DNA of 53,616 nucleotides, taken from the NCBI RefSeq assembly GCF_000739715.2, contig NZ_BBJC02000004.1, positions 168,324 to 221,939 on the forward strand. Reading direction: 5' to 3'. Source of the DNA: Falsirhodobacter sp. alg1 (GTDB lineage Bacteria; Pseudomonadota; Alphaproteobacteria; Rhodobacterales; Rhodobacteraceae). Both the position numbers and the translations under genes were made by a program. The notes beneath the pieces were generated by a model, which made no database searches, had not been told where the DNA came from, and saw only the letters and a program-made list of their open reading frames with translations. This document shows, one piece after another, positions 42,983 through 52,640 of this stretch (the first letter of the stretch is position 1; each line of letters opens with the position of its first letter).

Positions 42983-44308
42983 ATGCCCGTCGTCACCCGT
43001 TTTGCCCCTTCCCCCACAGGTTATATCCATGTGGGCAACCTGCGTACCGCGCTGATGAACTGGATGATCGCCCGTAAGGCGGGCGGCAAGTTCATTCTGC
43101 GACTGGACGATACCGACCAGGAAAGGTCCAAGCAGGAGTATGTGGACGCGCTCAAAGAAGATCTGGAATGGCTGGGCCTGACATGGGATGTCGAGGAACG
43201 CCAGTCCCTGCGTCTTGAGCGTTATGCCGAGGCTGCCGCCGACCTGCGCGAAAAGGGGAAGTTCTACGAATGCTTCGAAACGCCCACCGAACTGGACCTG
43301 AAGCGCAAGAAACAGCTGAACATGGGCCGTCCGCCGGTCTATGACCGTGCGGCGCTGGCCCTTTCGCCCAAGGAGGCGGATCGCCTGCGGGCAGAGCGTG
43401 GGGGCTATTGGCGTTTCCAGCTGGACCAGCAGCGTATCGAATGGAAAGACGGCATCCTTGGCGACATCTCCATTGATGCGGCCAGCGTTTCGGACCCGGT
43501 CCTGATCCGGCAGGACGGGCAGGTGCTTTATACCTTCGCCTCTTCGGTCGATGACATCGACATGGGCGTCAGCTTTATTGTGCGCGGTGCGGACCATGTG
43601 ACCAATACCGCCACGCAGATCCAGATCATGGAGGCGATGGGCGGCAAGGTTCCCGATTTTGCGCACCACTCGCTGCTGACCGGCCCGCAGGGCGAGGCGC
43701 TGTCCAAGCGTTTCGGCGTGCTGTCCTTGCGTGATCTGCGGGCGCGGGGCGTGGAGCCGATGGCGCTGTTGTCGTTGATGGCCCGGCTGGGATCGTCCAA
43801 GCCGATTGAGGTGGTCGAGGATCTGACAGAGCTGATGGACGGGTTCGACATTGGCAGCTTCGGGGCCGCACCGACCAAGTTCGACGCCGAGGATCTGTTC
43901 CCGCTGACCAAGCAATGGGTGCAGGGGCGTCCGTTCGATGCCGTAGCCGCGCGGATCGCAGCGCTTGGTGTGCCGGACCATCTGGCCGAAGGCTTCTGGC
44001 GCGTGGCGAAGGACAACATCACCGTTCTGGATGATCTGGAGGGGTGGTGGGTACTGTTTCGTGATGGCGCCGAGCCGCTGATCGACCCCGAGGATGCGGA
44101 GTTCGTGGCCGAGGCGCTGACCCTGCTGCCTCCTGCGCCCCATACATCGGCCACATGGTCCGAGTGGACGGCAAAGGTGAAGGAAGCAACGGGCCGCAAG
44201 GGCAAGGGCCTGTTCATGCCCCTGCGCAAGGCCCTGACGGGGCAGGCGCATGGCCCCGACATGGGCGATGTCATGCCCCTGTTGCAGCGCATCCGCGCCG
44301 CCGAGTAA
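42983..44308 (+). CDS. gltX: Glutamyl-tRNA synthetase
   Basis: A 441-residue class I synthetase. The HIGH-type motif is YIHVGN near residue 17 (after RFAPSPTG), and the KMSKS-type motif reads LSKRFG. The RLDDTDQERSK segment and the C-terminal helical anticodon domain are complete. Alphaproteobacteria often carry two GltX proteins; at 441 residues this is the shorter type, and which tRNA it charges cannot be told. GGAGG precedes the start. Its stop codon directly abuts the stop of the convergent lipoprotein gene. Confidence 0.95.
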   Translation: MPVVTRFAPSPTGYIHVGNLRTALMNWMIARKAGGKFILRLDDTDQERSKQEYVDALKEDLEWLGLTWDVEERQSLRLERYAEAAADLREKGKFYECFETPTELDLKRKKQLNMGRPPVYDRAALALSPKEADRLRAERGGYWRFQLDQQRIEWKDGILGDISIDAASVSDPVLIRQDGQVLYTFASSVDDIDMGVSFIVRGADHVTNTATQIQIMEAMGGKVPDFAHHSLLTGPQGEALSKRFGVLSLRDLRARGVEPMALLSLMARLGSSKPIEVVEDLTELMDGFDIGSFGAAPTKFDAEDLFPLTKQWVQGRPFDAVAARIAALGVPDHLAEGFWRVAKDNITVLDDLEGWWVLFRDGAEPLIDPEDAEFVAEALTLLPPAPHTSATWSEWTAKVKEATGRKGKGLFMPLRKALTGQAHGPDMGDVMPLLQRIRAAE

Positions 44309-44884
44309 TCAGCGGCAGCTGGCCAGTTGGGTGCGGTAGCGGTCTGCCCGCGCTGCCACCCGCTGGGCCACGTTTATCAACCATGCCTTGTTGCGATAGG
44401 TGCCCCGGCTGTAGCCGGTGCGCCCCTCATGATATGCAAGATACTGGTTCTTCACGTCGGTTTTGGAAATGCCAAGCGCGCGTGTCGTGCCATCCGCGTA
44501 CCAGCCGACGAAATCGGCCGATGCATAGATACGGTCACGCCGCGACCAGCTTCCGCCTTCTTTGGCCTGATACTCTTCCCACGTACCGTCCAGCGCCTGC
44601 GTGTAGCCATAGGACGAGCTGACACGCCCGGCGGGAAAGATGCCCAGAAACCATTTACGGGGCGGGCGGGCATCCCCGACAAAGGCGGATTCCTGATAGA
44701 TCACGGCCATCTGGACGTAGATCGGCACCCCCCATTTCCGTTCGGATGCCTCCATGGCATGGGCGTAGTCGCGACGTTCGCTCAGGATGCTGCAGGCGTT
44801 GTCTGTATTGCTTGGTTGCGAGACGTTCCCCGCGCATGATGCCAGAAACAGCAGTGATGCCACTGCCAGAAATTTCCTGCCCAT
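44309..44884 (-). CDS. Lipoprotein with SLT/lysozyme-like fold
   Basis: A 191-residue envelope protein. The N terminus is a lipoprotein signal with lipobox LASC and the modified Cys17. The mature part has features of lytic transglycosylases: a candidate catalytic Glu in VIYQESAF, then SSYGYTQALDGTWEEY and a helical C-terminal half with a late Cys that may pair with the Cys at about 31. It is expected to cut glycan strands of peptidoglycan from the outer membrane, though the activity is inferred. Its stop abuts that of gltX; bioY follows on the other side of an 87-bp gap. Confidence 0.85.
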   Translation of the reverse strand: MGRKFLAVASLLFLASCAGNVSQPSNTDNACSILSERRDYAHAMEASERKWGVPIYVQMAVIYQESAFVGDARPPRKWFLGIFPAGRVSSSYGYTQALDGTWEEYQAKEGGSWSRRDRIYASADFVGWYADGTTRALGISKTDVKNQYLAYHEGRTGYSRGTYRNKAWLINVAQRVAARADRYRTQLASCR

Positions 44885-44971
44885 AAAATCTGCCCTCGTT
44901 TTTTCCTGAGTGTAGCGGGTGGAGAGGGCGCGCGTAATGCAATTAATTTTGTGGGCGGGGAACTGCCGTCT

Positions 44972-45520
44972 TCAGTTGCGGGAAAGCAGGACGTGCGGAC
45001 GCGCCCGCGCAAGGCTTTGGGTGATCAACGCGGCCAGACCGACCTTGATCAGATCACCGGGCAAGAAGACAGCCATGGAGGCGGCAATCGTCGCCATCGC
45101 GGTTTCTTCGGGGGAATAGAGCCACAGGCCGAAAATTCCGCAGGCATAAAGCACGACGATCCCGCCGATAACGCCAGCAAAGGCTGATACCAGCAGAACC
45201 TGCCCCTTCCATGCGCGCATGATGGCCCCGATCACGAAGGCCGCAACCGGAAAGCCCAGAAGGAAGCCCGCGCTCGGGCCGACGAAGGGAGCCAGTCCGC
45301 CCCGGCCACCGGCAAGAATCGGCAGGCCCATTGCGGCCACGGCCAGATACAGCAGCACGGCCAGCGCGCCGCGACGGGCACCCAGAACGGTTCCGCACAA
45401 CATGATCCCGAGGCTCTGAGCCGTGATCGGAATGCCCAGTGGCAAATGGATCTGCGGGACAGTGCTGAGTGCAGCGATCAAGGCGGCAAACAGGGCAATC
45501 AGAGTAACGTTGCGTTCCAT
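44972..45520 (-). CDS. bioY: Biotin transporter substrate-binding subunit BioY
   Basis: A 182-residue membrane protein with six helices, the S-component that binds biotin in an energy-coupling factor transporter. Family motifs are PLGIPITAQSLGIMLCGTVLGARRGALAVLLYL and GGRGGLAPFVGPSAGFLLGFP. The start at 45520 has GGAGGAG upstream; a longer open frame upstream overlaps nothing conserved. It lies 25 bp after bioN, giving the order bioM-bioN-bioY. The tripartite BioMNY system was characterised in Rhodobacter capsulatus. Confidence 0.94.
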   Translation of the reverse strand: MERNVTLIALFAALIAALSTVPQIHLPLGIPITAQSLGIMLCGTVLGARRGALAVLLYLAVAAMGLPILAGGRGGLAPFVGPSAGFLLGFPVAAFVIGAIMRAWKGQVLLVSAFAGVIGGIVVLYACGIFGLWLYSPEETAMATIAASMAVFLPGDLIKVGLAALITQSLARARPHVLLSRN

Positions 45521-45545
45521 GGTTTCTCCTCCGGTAAGATCACGC

Positions 45546-46145
45546 TTATGACAGACCGCCGCGCGCGCGCAAGGCATCTGCAACATGCTCGGATTCATCC
45601 AGAACAGCCAGCAGGGTAGGGTTGACCGTGCGCCATCCGGCACGACGGGGGGACCGTGCCCGCCACGCATCGCCCGCGCGGGCATAACGCAGGGCAAGGA
45701 CGGGTACCGTCCGCAGTGTCAACGCCACCGCCAACGCAAGCGCATGGGGCGGAATGCCGATATGGCGCAGGGGAAAGGTGACCCGCGTCAGCACGGCAAT
45801 CAATGCATCCAGCCGCGTTGTCATGGTGACCAGATTGGCCGCCGCCATGGCCACCGTCAGCCGCAGGGCCATGACCAGCCCTTCGCGCGGTGCCCCCAGC
45901 CACAGGTGCCACAGGCAAACCACAACGATCAGCGGCCAAAGGGGCCGCAGCACCCGTACCCCGGCAATGGTGAATGCGCGCCCCCCTGAGGCATAGGCTG
46001 TGCCGACGGCCAGCAGCATCAGCGCCAGCGGCCCCGCACGGTCCATGACCAGCACGACCGCCGTCAGCCCCATCAGGGCCAACAGCTTCGGCCCCGCGCG
46101 AAAGCCGTGCAGGGGGGTGGGCAGCGGATAGGTCAGGGAAATCAC
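45546..46145 (-). CDS. bioN: Energy-coupling factor transmembrane subunit BioN
   Basis: A 199-residue membrane protein of the EcfT/CbiQ family that couples the ATPase BioM to BioY. About four to five helices are present, and the coupling helices with the Ala-Arg-x motifs are near the end (RYARAGDAWRAR and ALRARG). The GTG start at 46145 overlaps the bioM stop (GTGA). At 199 residues it is short compared with CbiQ but matches BioN-type subunits. Confidence 0.9.
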   Translation of the reverse strand: MISLTYPLPTPLHGFRAGPKLLALMGLTAVVLVMDRAGPLALMLLAVGTAYASGGRAFTIAGVRVLRPLWPLIVVVCLWHLWLGAPREGLVMALRLTVAMAAANLVTMTTRLDALIAVLTRVTFPLRHIGIPPHALALAVALTLRTVPVLALRYARAGDAWRARSPRRAGWRTVNPTLLAVLDESEHVADALRARGGLS

Positions 46146-46843
46146 GGATCTTCCCTTTCGGCGATCTGTTCCATGGCGCGGGTGAAGGCAGGGACCACAC
46201 GTTCGGGCGGGCCGTCGTCGTGGATCTGCCCGTCCTCCAGCCATAAGACGCGGGCGCACCCCTGGGCCGAAGCTGGATCATGGGTAATCGTGATCAGCCG
46301 CTGCGGCAGGGTGGCCAGACGCCGTTGCAGGCGCAGGCGGGTGGGCAGGTCCAGCGCGGCAAAAGGTTCGTCCAGAAGCAATGTTCGCGGGGCCATCATC
46401 GTGACGGCCATCAGGCACAGCAATTGTTTCTGCCCCTGCGACAGGGTGTGGACCAGCCTGCCTGCCCAATCGGACCGCCCCTCTTGCTGCAGCATGGCAA
46501 GGGCGGCACGATTTGCCTCGGCGGTGCTTTGCCCCATCTGCCGCAAGCCGAAGGCCAGCTCCTCCTCTACCGTGGGGAAGATGATCTGGTGTTCGGGGTT
46601 CTGAAACAGGATTCCGATGTGGGGCAGGATCTTGCGGCGGTTCTCGGGGTCGATGCCATCGACGGTGACCTTGCCCGCAGTAGGTGCGATCAGCCCTGCC
46701 ATCAGCCGCAGCAGTGTTGTCTTGCCAGAGCCGTTCCGGCCCAGAATGGCGATCCGCTGTTCGGTCAGATGCAGGTTTATGCCGTGCAGGATCGTGCGTC
46801 CCTGAACGGCAAATTCCGCATCGGTGATCTTTATGCCGTTCAT
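46142..46843 (-). CDS. bioM: Energy-coupling factor ATPase BioM
   Basis: A 233-residue ABC ATPase that powers biotin uptake. Walker A is GRNGSGKTT, the Q-loop is ILFQNPEHQI, the signature is LSQGQKQ and Walker B is LLLDEPFAALD, followed by the switch His in ITHDP. GGAGGA stands before the start at 46843; a longer open frame extends upstream without conservation. It is the first gene of the bioMNY operon and diverges from dprA across 82 bp. I saw no BioR-type palindrome in that region. Confidence 0.94.
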   Translation of the reverse strand: MNGIKITDAEFAVQGRTILHGINLHLTEQRIAILGRNGSGKTTLLRLMAGLIAPTAGKVTVDGIDPENRRKILPHIGILFQNPEHQIIFPTVEEELAFGLRQMGQSTAEANRAALAMLQQEGRSDWAGRLVHTLSQGQKQLLCLMAVTMMAPRTLLLDEPFAALDLPTRLRLQRRLATLPQRLITITHDPASAQGCARVLWLEDGQIHDDGPPERVVPAFTRAMEQIAEREDP

Positions 46844-46925
46844 GTTCCTCCGGCCCTGTGTGGCGCGATTGTCTAGTCCGTAGCAGGTTAAATACACATT
46901 AACCATTTGGCGGCAAAAGGCCGGA

Positions 46926-48011
46926 ATGGATGCAACCCGTGATGCCCTTCGCCTGATCCGGTCCCGCAGGGTGGGGCCCGTGACATTCCATCGGCTGATG
47001 GAAGAGCATGGTTCTGCACGGGCTGCCCTTGCCGCTTTGCCGCAGATTGCCCGTTCATCGGGGGTGGAGGCCTATGAGGCCTGCCCCCTTGCCGTGGCCG
47101 AGGCCGAGATCCGCAAGGGAGAGGCTGCCGGCGCCCGCCTGATCGTGTGGGGGGATGCGGATTACCCTGCCGGGCTGTCGGCCATTCCAGATGCGCCGCC
47201 GGTGCTATGGGCCATGGGGGATACGGATCTGCTGGCGCGGTCCATGGTGGCCCTCGTGGGGGCGCGAAATGCCTCCAGCCTCGGGGTGAGGATGGCACGG
47301 AAGCTGGCGTTCGGGTTGGGGGAGGCGGGCCATGTGGTGGTGTCGGGGCTGGCGCGTGGGATTGATTCCGAGGCGCATTCCGTAGCGCTGGATCACGGCA
47401 CGGTGGCGGTCATGGCGGGTGGGATCGATGTGATCTATCCATCGGAAAACGCCGAATTGGCCATGCGCATTGCCCGCCACGGCTGCCTGATCAGCGAGCA
47501 GCCCCCGGGGGTAGAGCCGCAGGCCCGCCATTTCCCGCTGCGCAACCGGATCGTCTCGGGGCTGTCCCGCGCTGTTGTGGTGGTGGAGGCGGCGGCGCGG
47601 TCCGGCAGCTTGCTGACAGCCAGAATGGCGCTGGAGCAGGGGCGAGAGGTCTTTGCCGTTCCGGGTCATCCCTTTGATGCGCGGGCGGCCGGGTGCAACC
47701 GCCTAATCCGCGAGGGCGCGACATTGATTGCCGAGACGCGCGACATTCTGGAGCATGTGCCCGCCCCGCGGCGGATGGTACCTGCGACAGCCAGGCCTGC
47801 CCGCACCCTGCCGCAGGCTATGCCGGTTGCTGCCGGTGGGCTTGCGGCGCGTATTCTTGACAGGCTTGGGGCCAGCCCGATCCCCGAGGATCAGCTGATC
47901 CGGGATGTGGCCGCCCCTGCCAGTGCGGTTGCGGCGGAATTGCTGCAACTGGAGCTGGAAGGAAGGGTGGAAAGACAGCCCGGCGGCATGCTTGCGCGGC
48001 TCATGCATTGA
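46926..48011 (+). CDS. dprA: DNA processing protein DprA
   Basis: A 361-residue protein that binds incoming single-stranded DNA and loads RecA in natural transformation. The N-terminal SAM-like domain covers about residues 1-65. The Rossmann fold follows with VALVGARNASSLGVRMA, VVSGLARGIDSEAH, GGIDVIYPSEN and the FPLRNRIVSGLS motif. A C-terminal winged helix (about 300-361) is present. It is followed by topA after 51 bp, an arrangement common in bacteria. A YifB/ComM homologue is also in the window. Confidence 0.95.
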   Translation: MDATRDALRLIRSRRVGPVTFHRLMEEHGSARAALAALPQIARSSGVEAYEACPLAVAEAEIRKGEAAGARLIVWGDADYPAGLSAIPDAPPVLWAMGDTDLLARSMVALVGARNASSLGVRMARKLAFGLGEAGHVVVSGLARGIDSEAHSVALDHGTVAVMAGGIDVIYPSENAELAMRIARHGCLISEQPPGVEPQARHFPLRNRIVSGLSRAVVVVEAAARSGSLLTARMALEQGREVFAVPGHPFDARAAGCNRLIREGATLIAETRDILEHVPAPRRMVPATARPARTLPQAMPVAAGGLAARILDRLGASPIPEDQLIRDVAAPASAVAAELLQLELEGRVERQPGGMLARLMH

Positions 48012-48062
48012 CAATGGTGGGCAATCGCCCACATCTAAGCCCGCTGTCGAAGGGAATTATAC

Positions 48063-50711
48063 ATGGCTGTCGTTGTCGTTGAATCACCGGCCAAGGCCAA
48101 GACGATCAACAAATATCTGGGGTCGGACTACACGGTTCTGGCCTCCTACGGTCACGTCCGCGATCTGCCGCCCAAGGACGGATCGGTGGATACCGATGAT
48201 GAATTCGCCATGAAATGGGAGGTGGCCGCGGATAGCAAGAAACATATCCGTGCCATTACCGATGCCCTCAAGACCGACGACACATTGATCCTTGCGACCG
48301 ACCCCGACAGGGAAGGGGAGGCGATTTCATGGCACCTGCAGGAGGCGCTTGCGTCTTCGTTGAAGAAGGGCAAGACGATTCGTCGCGTCACCTTCAACGC
48401 CATCACCAAGGCTGCTGTGCTGGAGGCCATGGCGAACCCGCGTGATATCGACGCGCCATTGGTAGAGGCCTACTTGGCCCGCCGCGCGCTGGATTATCTG
48501 GTGGGTTTCAACCTTTCACCCGTATTGTGGCGCAAGCTGCCGGGGGCCAAATCCGCAGGTCGTGTGCAGTCGGTCTGCCTGCGATTGATCGTTGAGCGGG
48601 AGATGGAGATCGAAGCCTTTCGCGCCCGCGAATACTGGAGTGTGAAGGCAGGGCTGCTGACACCGCGCGGGGCGGAATTCGACGCGCGCCTGACGGTTCT
48701 GGGCGGCAAGAAGCTGGATCGTTACGATATTGCGACAGCCGAAGCGGCAGAGCTGGCCGTGCAGGCGGTCACCTCGCGCGATCTGAAGGTGCAGTCGGTA
48801 GAGGCGAAGCCCGCCACGCGGAACCCCTCGGCGCCGTTCATGACGTCGACCCTGCAGCAGGAGGCCAGCCGCAAGTTCGGCATGGGGGCGAAGGTCTGCA
48901 TGTCCACAGCCCAGCGTTTGTACGAGGCGGGGCATATCACCTATATGCGGACCGACGGCATCGACATGGCCCCCGAAGCCGTGATGGAGGCGCGGGACGA
49001 GATCAAGCGCCGCTTCGGGAATGATTATGTTCCACCCTCGCCGCGCATGTACAAGAACAAGGCCAAGAACGCACAGGAAGCGCATGAATGTATCCGCCCC
49101 ACGGATATGGCCGCCTCTCCTGAAAAGCTGCGGCTGGAGGCGGATCAGCGCAAGCTTTATGACCTGATCTGGAAGCGGACATTGGCCAGCCAGATGGCGG
49201 CCGCCCGGTTCGAACGGACGACCGTTGATGTCGGCAGTGATGACGGGCAGGTGGTGTTGCGCGCGACCGGGCAGGTTGTGGTGTTTGACGGTTTCATCGC
49301 GATCTATGAAGAGGGACGCGATGATGACGGAGAGGATGACGGCCGTCTGCCGCAGATCACCCAAGGGGAAGCGGCCAAGAAGCAATCCGTTACGCCAGAG
49401 CAGCATTTCACCCAGCCGCCGCCCCGGTATACCGAGGCGACCCTGGTCAAGCGCATGGAAGAGCTGGGGATCGGCCGTCCGTCTACCTATGCCAGCGTGC
49501 TGACCACGATTCAGGACCGTGAATACGTTCGCAAGGACAAGAACCGTCTGTTCCCCGAGGACAAGGGGCGGTTGGTCACGGCCTTTCTGACCAATTACTT
49601 CAAGCGGTATGTGGAATATGATTTCACCGCCGATCTTGAGGCCGAGCTGGACGATGTGTCGGCCGGTGACAGGAACTACAAGGAGGTTCTGGCACGTTTC
49701 TGGCGGGATTTCTCGGCAGCGATCGCGGAAACAGCCGACCTTCGGATCGGTGAGGTTCTGACCACGATCGATGATTTTCTTGCGCCGCACCTGTACCCCG
49801 CGCGCGAAGACGGATCGGACCCTCGTGTCTGCCCCGTTTGCCACGAAGGGCGGCTGAACCTGAAAACCTCTCGCGGTGGCGGGGCATTCATCGGTTGCGG
49901 CAATTACCCCGAATGCCGCTACACGCGCCCGATTTCCGTGGCGGGCGATGGTGAGGCGGTCGGGGAACGTGTGCTGGGAGAGGACCCTGCCGGCGTGCCG
50001 GTCTGGCTGAAAACGGGCCGCTTCGGCCCCTATGTCCAGAAGGGCGAGGCGACCGAGGACGTGCCGAAACCCCCGCGTGCCAGCCTGCCCAAAGGGTGGT
50101 CGCCCGCGAATATGGATCTGGAAAGGGCGCTTCGTCTGCTGGATCTGCCGCGCCCGATCGGCCCGCACCCCGAGGATGGTGAACTGGTCGAGGCGGGGAT
50201 TGGCCGCTTCGGCCCCTATGTCAAGCATGGCTCCAAATATGCGAACCTGCCTGATGTGGAGGAAGTGTTCGAGATCGGGATGAACCGTGCAGTCGAGGTT
50301 CTGGCCCAGAAAGTGGTGCGGGGGCGCGCCGCAGCAGCAGAGCCATTGCGCCAGCTGGGGGACCACCCGGACGGGGGCGCGCTTAGCGTCATGGCCGGTC
50401 GCTATGGCCCCTATGTCAAATGGGAAAAGGTGAACGCGACCCTGCCGAAGGAGTTGGCACCAGAGACCATCACTCTGGAAGAGGCGCTTGTTCTGGTGAA
50501 CGAGAAGGCCGCGAAGGGTGGCAAGAAAAAGGCGGCACCCAAGAAGGCGGCAGCGAAAAAGCCTGCTGCCAAGAAGCCTGCAGCCAAGAAAACGGCCGCG
50601 AAAAAGGCGGCTACGACGAAAACGGCTGCTGAAAAGGCCCCTGCCGCGAAGAAACCCGCGGCAAAGAAGGCGCCTGCCAAGCCGAAGGCAGAAAAACCGT
50701 CCGAAGACTAA
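48063..50711 (+). CDS. topA: DNA topoisomerase I (type IA) with Lys/Ala-rich tail
   Basis: An 882-residue topoisomerase that removes negative supercoils. The Toprim domain starts VVVESPAKAKTINKYLG and has the acidic triad in ATDPDREGEA. The catalytic Tyr294 is in HITYMRTDG. One zinc-finger domain (CPVCHEGRLNLKTSRGG with GCGNYPEC) and several C-terminal repeats of the GRFGPYVK type follow. The last 67 residues (about 816-882) consist almost only of Lys, Ala and Pro units such as KKPAAKKPAAKK, like the tail of histone H1. It ends at an intrinsic terminator. Confidence 0.97.
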   Translation: MAVVVVESPAKAKTINKYLGSDYTVLASYGHVRDLPPKDGSVDTDDEFAMKWEVAADSKKHIRAITDALKTDDTLILATDPDREGEAISWHLQEALASSLKKGKTIRRVTFNAITKAAVLEAMANPRDIDAPLVEAYLARRALDYLVGFNLSPVLWRKLPGAKSAGRVQSVCLRLIVEREMEIEAFRAREYWSVKAGLLTPRGAEFDARLTVLGGKKLDRYDIATAEAAELAVQAVTSRDLKVQSVEAKPATRNPSAPFMTSTLQQEASRKFGMGAKVCMSTAQRLYEAGHITYMRTDGIDMAPEAVMEARDEIKRRFGNDYVPPSPRMYKNKAKNAQEAHECIRPTDMAASPEKLRLEADQRKLYDLIWKRTLASQMAAARFERTTVDVGSDDGQVVLRATGQVVVFDGFIAIYEEGRDDDGEDDGRLPQITQGEAAKKQSVTPEQHFTQPPPRYTEATLVKRMEELGIGRPSTYASVLTTIQDREYVRKDKNRLFPEDKGRLVTAFLTNYFKRYVEYDFTADLEAELDDVSAGDRNYKEVLARFWRDFSAAIAETADLRIGEVLTTIDDFLAPHLYPAREDGSDPRVCPVCHEGRLNLKTSRGGGAFIGCGNYPECRYTRPISVAGDGEAVGERVLGEDPAGVPVWLKTGRFGPYVQKGEATEDVPKPPRASLPKGWSPANMDLERALRLLDLPRPIGPHPEDGELVEAGIGRFGPYVKHGSKYANLPDVEEVFEIGMNRAVEVLAQKVVRGRAAAAEPLRQLGDHPDGGALSVMAGRYGPYVKWEKVNATLPKELAPETITLEEALVLVNEKAAKGGKKKAAPKKAAAKKPAAKKPAAKKTAAKKAATTKTAAEKAPAAKKPAAKKAPAKPKAEKPSED

Positions 50712-50714
50712 GAA

Positions 50715-50735
50715 CGGGGGCCAATCAGGCCCCCG
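50715..50735 (+). terminator. Terminator between topA and choV
   Basis: CGGGGGCC (50715-50722) pairs with GGCCCCCG (50728-50735) around a five-base loop, followed by TCTTCATTTT, three bases after the topA stop. It lies between convergent topA and choV and may serve both strands. Confidence 0.85.
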
Positions 50736-50755
50736 TCTTCATTTTCCGGTTACCG

Positions 50756-51778
50756 TCAGCTGCGCGGATCCAGAAGCCGCGCCATGACCGTGCTGGCACG
50801 GATCACGCCGATAGGCTGGCCCTGATCAAGGACGGAAAGTGTTTCCACACCATCCCGCAGCAGTTGCATGACCTGTTTAACGGGCTGCTCGGCGTCGACC
50901 GTGGGGGCGCTCTCTGCCGTTCCTGCGGTCATCACATCACGCGCCCGCAGCACCGACAGTGGGTTCATATGGGCCACGAAATCGGCAACATAATCCGACA
51001 CTGGGTTGGCGATGATCTCGCGGGCCGTGCCGCATTGCACGATCCGCCCGCCGTCCATCAGGGCAATCCGGTTGCCGATCTTGAACGCTTCGTCCAGATC
51101 ATGGCTGACGAATATGATGGTGCGCTTGAGGTCCGATTGCAGTTCCAGCAATTCATCCTGAAGGCGCGCACGGATCAGCGGGTCCAGCGCCGAAAAGGGT
51201 TCGTCCATCAGCAGGATCGGTGCTTCGGTGACAAAGGCGCGGGCCAGACCCACGCGCTGCCGCATTCCGCCCGAAAGCTCCTCAACCCGCCGGTCCGCCC
51301 ATTGCGTCAGGTTCACCAGCCGAAGCTGTTCATCCACCCGTTTGCGGCGTTCCTTGGCAGAAATGCCGGCCAGTTCCAGCCCCAGCCCGACATTTTCCCG
51401 GACGGTCCGCCATGGCAGCAGGCCGAAACCTTGAAAGACCATGGCCACGCGGGACAGGCGCAGCTGCCGCAGATCGCGTGATGTGGCATTGGTAACGGAA
51501 ACCATCCTGTTCCCGTCATTGATCCGCACTTCTCCGCGCACGACGGGGTTCAAACCGTTTACCCCCCGCAGCAAAGTGGATTTCCCGGAGCCGGACAGCC
51601 CCATCAGCACGAGGATCTCCCCCTCCTCCACCGTCAAGGAACAGTTGTGGACGCCAAGGATCTGGCCTGTCGCCGCTTCTATTTCCGTGCGGGATTTGCC
51701 GGCATCCATCAGGGGCAGGGCGGTTTCGGGGGCCGTGCCGAAAACAACCGAAACGTTATCGAAAACAACCGATGTCAT
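50756..51778 (-). CDS. choV: Choline/betaine ABC transporter ATP-binding protein ChoV
   Basis: A 340-residue ATPase of the glycine betaine/choline (OpuA/ProV) class. Walker A is GLSGSGKST, the Q-loop is VFQGFGLLPW, the signature LSGGMRQRVGLARA and Walker B LLMDEPFSALDP; switch His in FVSHDLDE. The C-terminal 70 residues form a CBS-like module (SVLRARDVMTAG, then PIGVIRASTVM), often involved in osmotic or nucleotide regulation. The start overlaps the stop of choW (ATGA). Choline as substrate is inferred from the binding protein of the same operon. Confidence 0.92.
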   Translation of the reverse strand: MTSVVFDNVSVVFGTAPETALPLMDAGKSRTEIEAATGQILGVHNCSLTVEEGEILVLMGLSGSGKSTLLRGVNGLNPVVRGEVRINDGNRMVSVTNATSRDLRQLRLSRVAMVFQGFGLLPWRTVRENVGLGLELAGISAKERRKRVDEQLRLVNLTQWADRRVEELSGGMRQRVGLARAFVTEAPILLMDEPFSALDPLIRARLQDELLELQSDLKRTIIFVSHDLDEAFKIGNRIALMDGGRIVQCGTAREIIANPVSDYVADFVAHMNPLSVLRARDVMTAGTAESAPTVDAEQPVKQVMQLLRDGVETLSVLDQGQPIGVIRASTVMARLLDPRS

Positions 51779-52611
51779 GTGCGGGTCACCTTCAGCATGC
51801 GGTCCAGAATGATGGCCACCACAACAATGATGATGCCTGATTCAAACCCGAGGGAGGTATTGACCGTATTCAGCGCACGGACCACCGGCACGCCAAGGCC
51901 ATCTGCCCCGACCAGTGCCGCGATCACCACCATCGACAGGGACAGCATGATTGCCTGCGTCAGCCCGGCCATGATCTGGGGCAGGGCCCACGGCAGCTCC
52001 ACTTTCCAGAGCCTCTGGCTGTTGGTGGCCCCGAAACTTTCCGCCGCTTCCATCAGGGCAACGGGAGTAGAAGCGATGCCGAGAGCCGTCAGCCGGATCG
52101 GGGCCGGCAGCACGAAGATGACCGTGGCCAGCAATCCGGGCACCATTCCCAGACCGAAGAAGACGATTGCCGGGATCAGGTACACAAAGGTGGGCAAGGT
52201 CTGCATCAGATCCAGAACGGGTGTCAGCGCTTGTTGCAGCCGCGGGCGATGCGCGGCGGCGATGCCGATGGGAACGCCGATCAGCATGCAGGTCGCACAG
52301 GCGATCACGATCAGCGCCAGGCTTTCGGTCATCGCCTCCCAATAGCCCTGGTTCAGAACGAACAGAAATCCAAGCGATACCAGAAGGCAGGTTTTCCAGT
52401 TGTGCTGGATACCCCATGTGATGGCCACCAGTATTCCGATCACGACCAGCGGATGCGGCCATTGCAGGGCAAACAGGACAGCTTCGATCAGCGCATCCAT
52501 CACGTCGGAAATAACGTCGAAAACCGGGCCGCCATTCGCGGTCAGCCAGTCGAACAATGTCTTGGCGAATTTTCCTACGGGGATTTTATAATCAGTCAGC
52601 CAGTCGAGCAT
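51775..52611 (-). CDS. choW: Choline ABC transporter permease ChoW
   Basis: A 278-residue inner-membrane permease of the ProW/OpuAB class with about six to seven helices. The cytoplasmic coupling loop EAAESFGATNSQRLWKVELPWALPQI, shortened here in the usual EAA form, contacts ChoV. The stretch DLMQTLPTFVYLIP is typical of betaine/choline permeases. The stop overlaps the choV start. A perfect hairpin separates it from choX. Confidence 0.93.
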   Translation of the reverse strand: MLDWLTDYKIPVGKFAKTLFDWLTANGGPVFDVISDVMDALIEAVLFALQWPHPLVVIGILVAITWGIQHNWKTCLLVSLGFLFVLNQGYWEAMTESLALIVIACATCMLIGVPIGIAAAHRPRLQQALTPVLDLMQTLPTFVYLIPAIVFFGLGMVPGLLATVIFVLPAPIRLTALGIASTPVALMEAAESFGATNSQRLWKVELPWALPQIMAGLTQAIMLSLSMVVIAALVGADGLGVPVVRALNTVNTSLGFESGIIIVVVAIILDRMLKVTRT

Positions 52612-52640
52612 CCGGTATCCAGAGTTGTTGCGGTCAGAAG

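Noticed and set aside
46844-46925. BioR operator upstream of bioM
   Set aside because: No TTATCTATAA-like palindrome is visible in the 82 bp between bioM and dprA.
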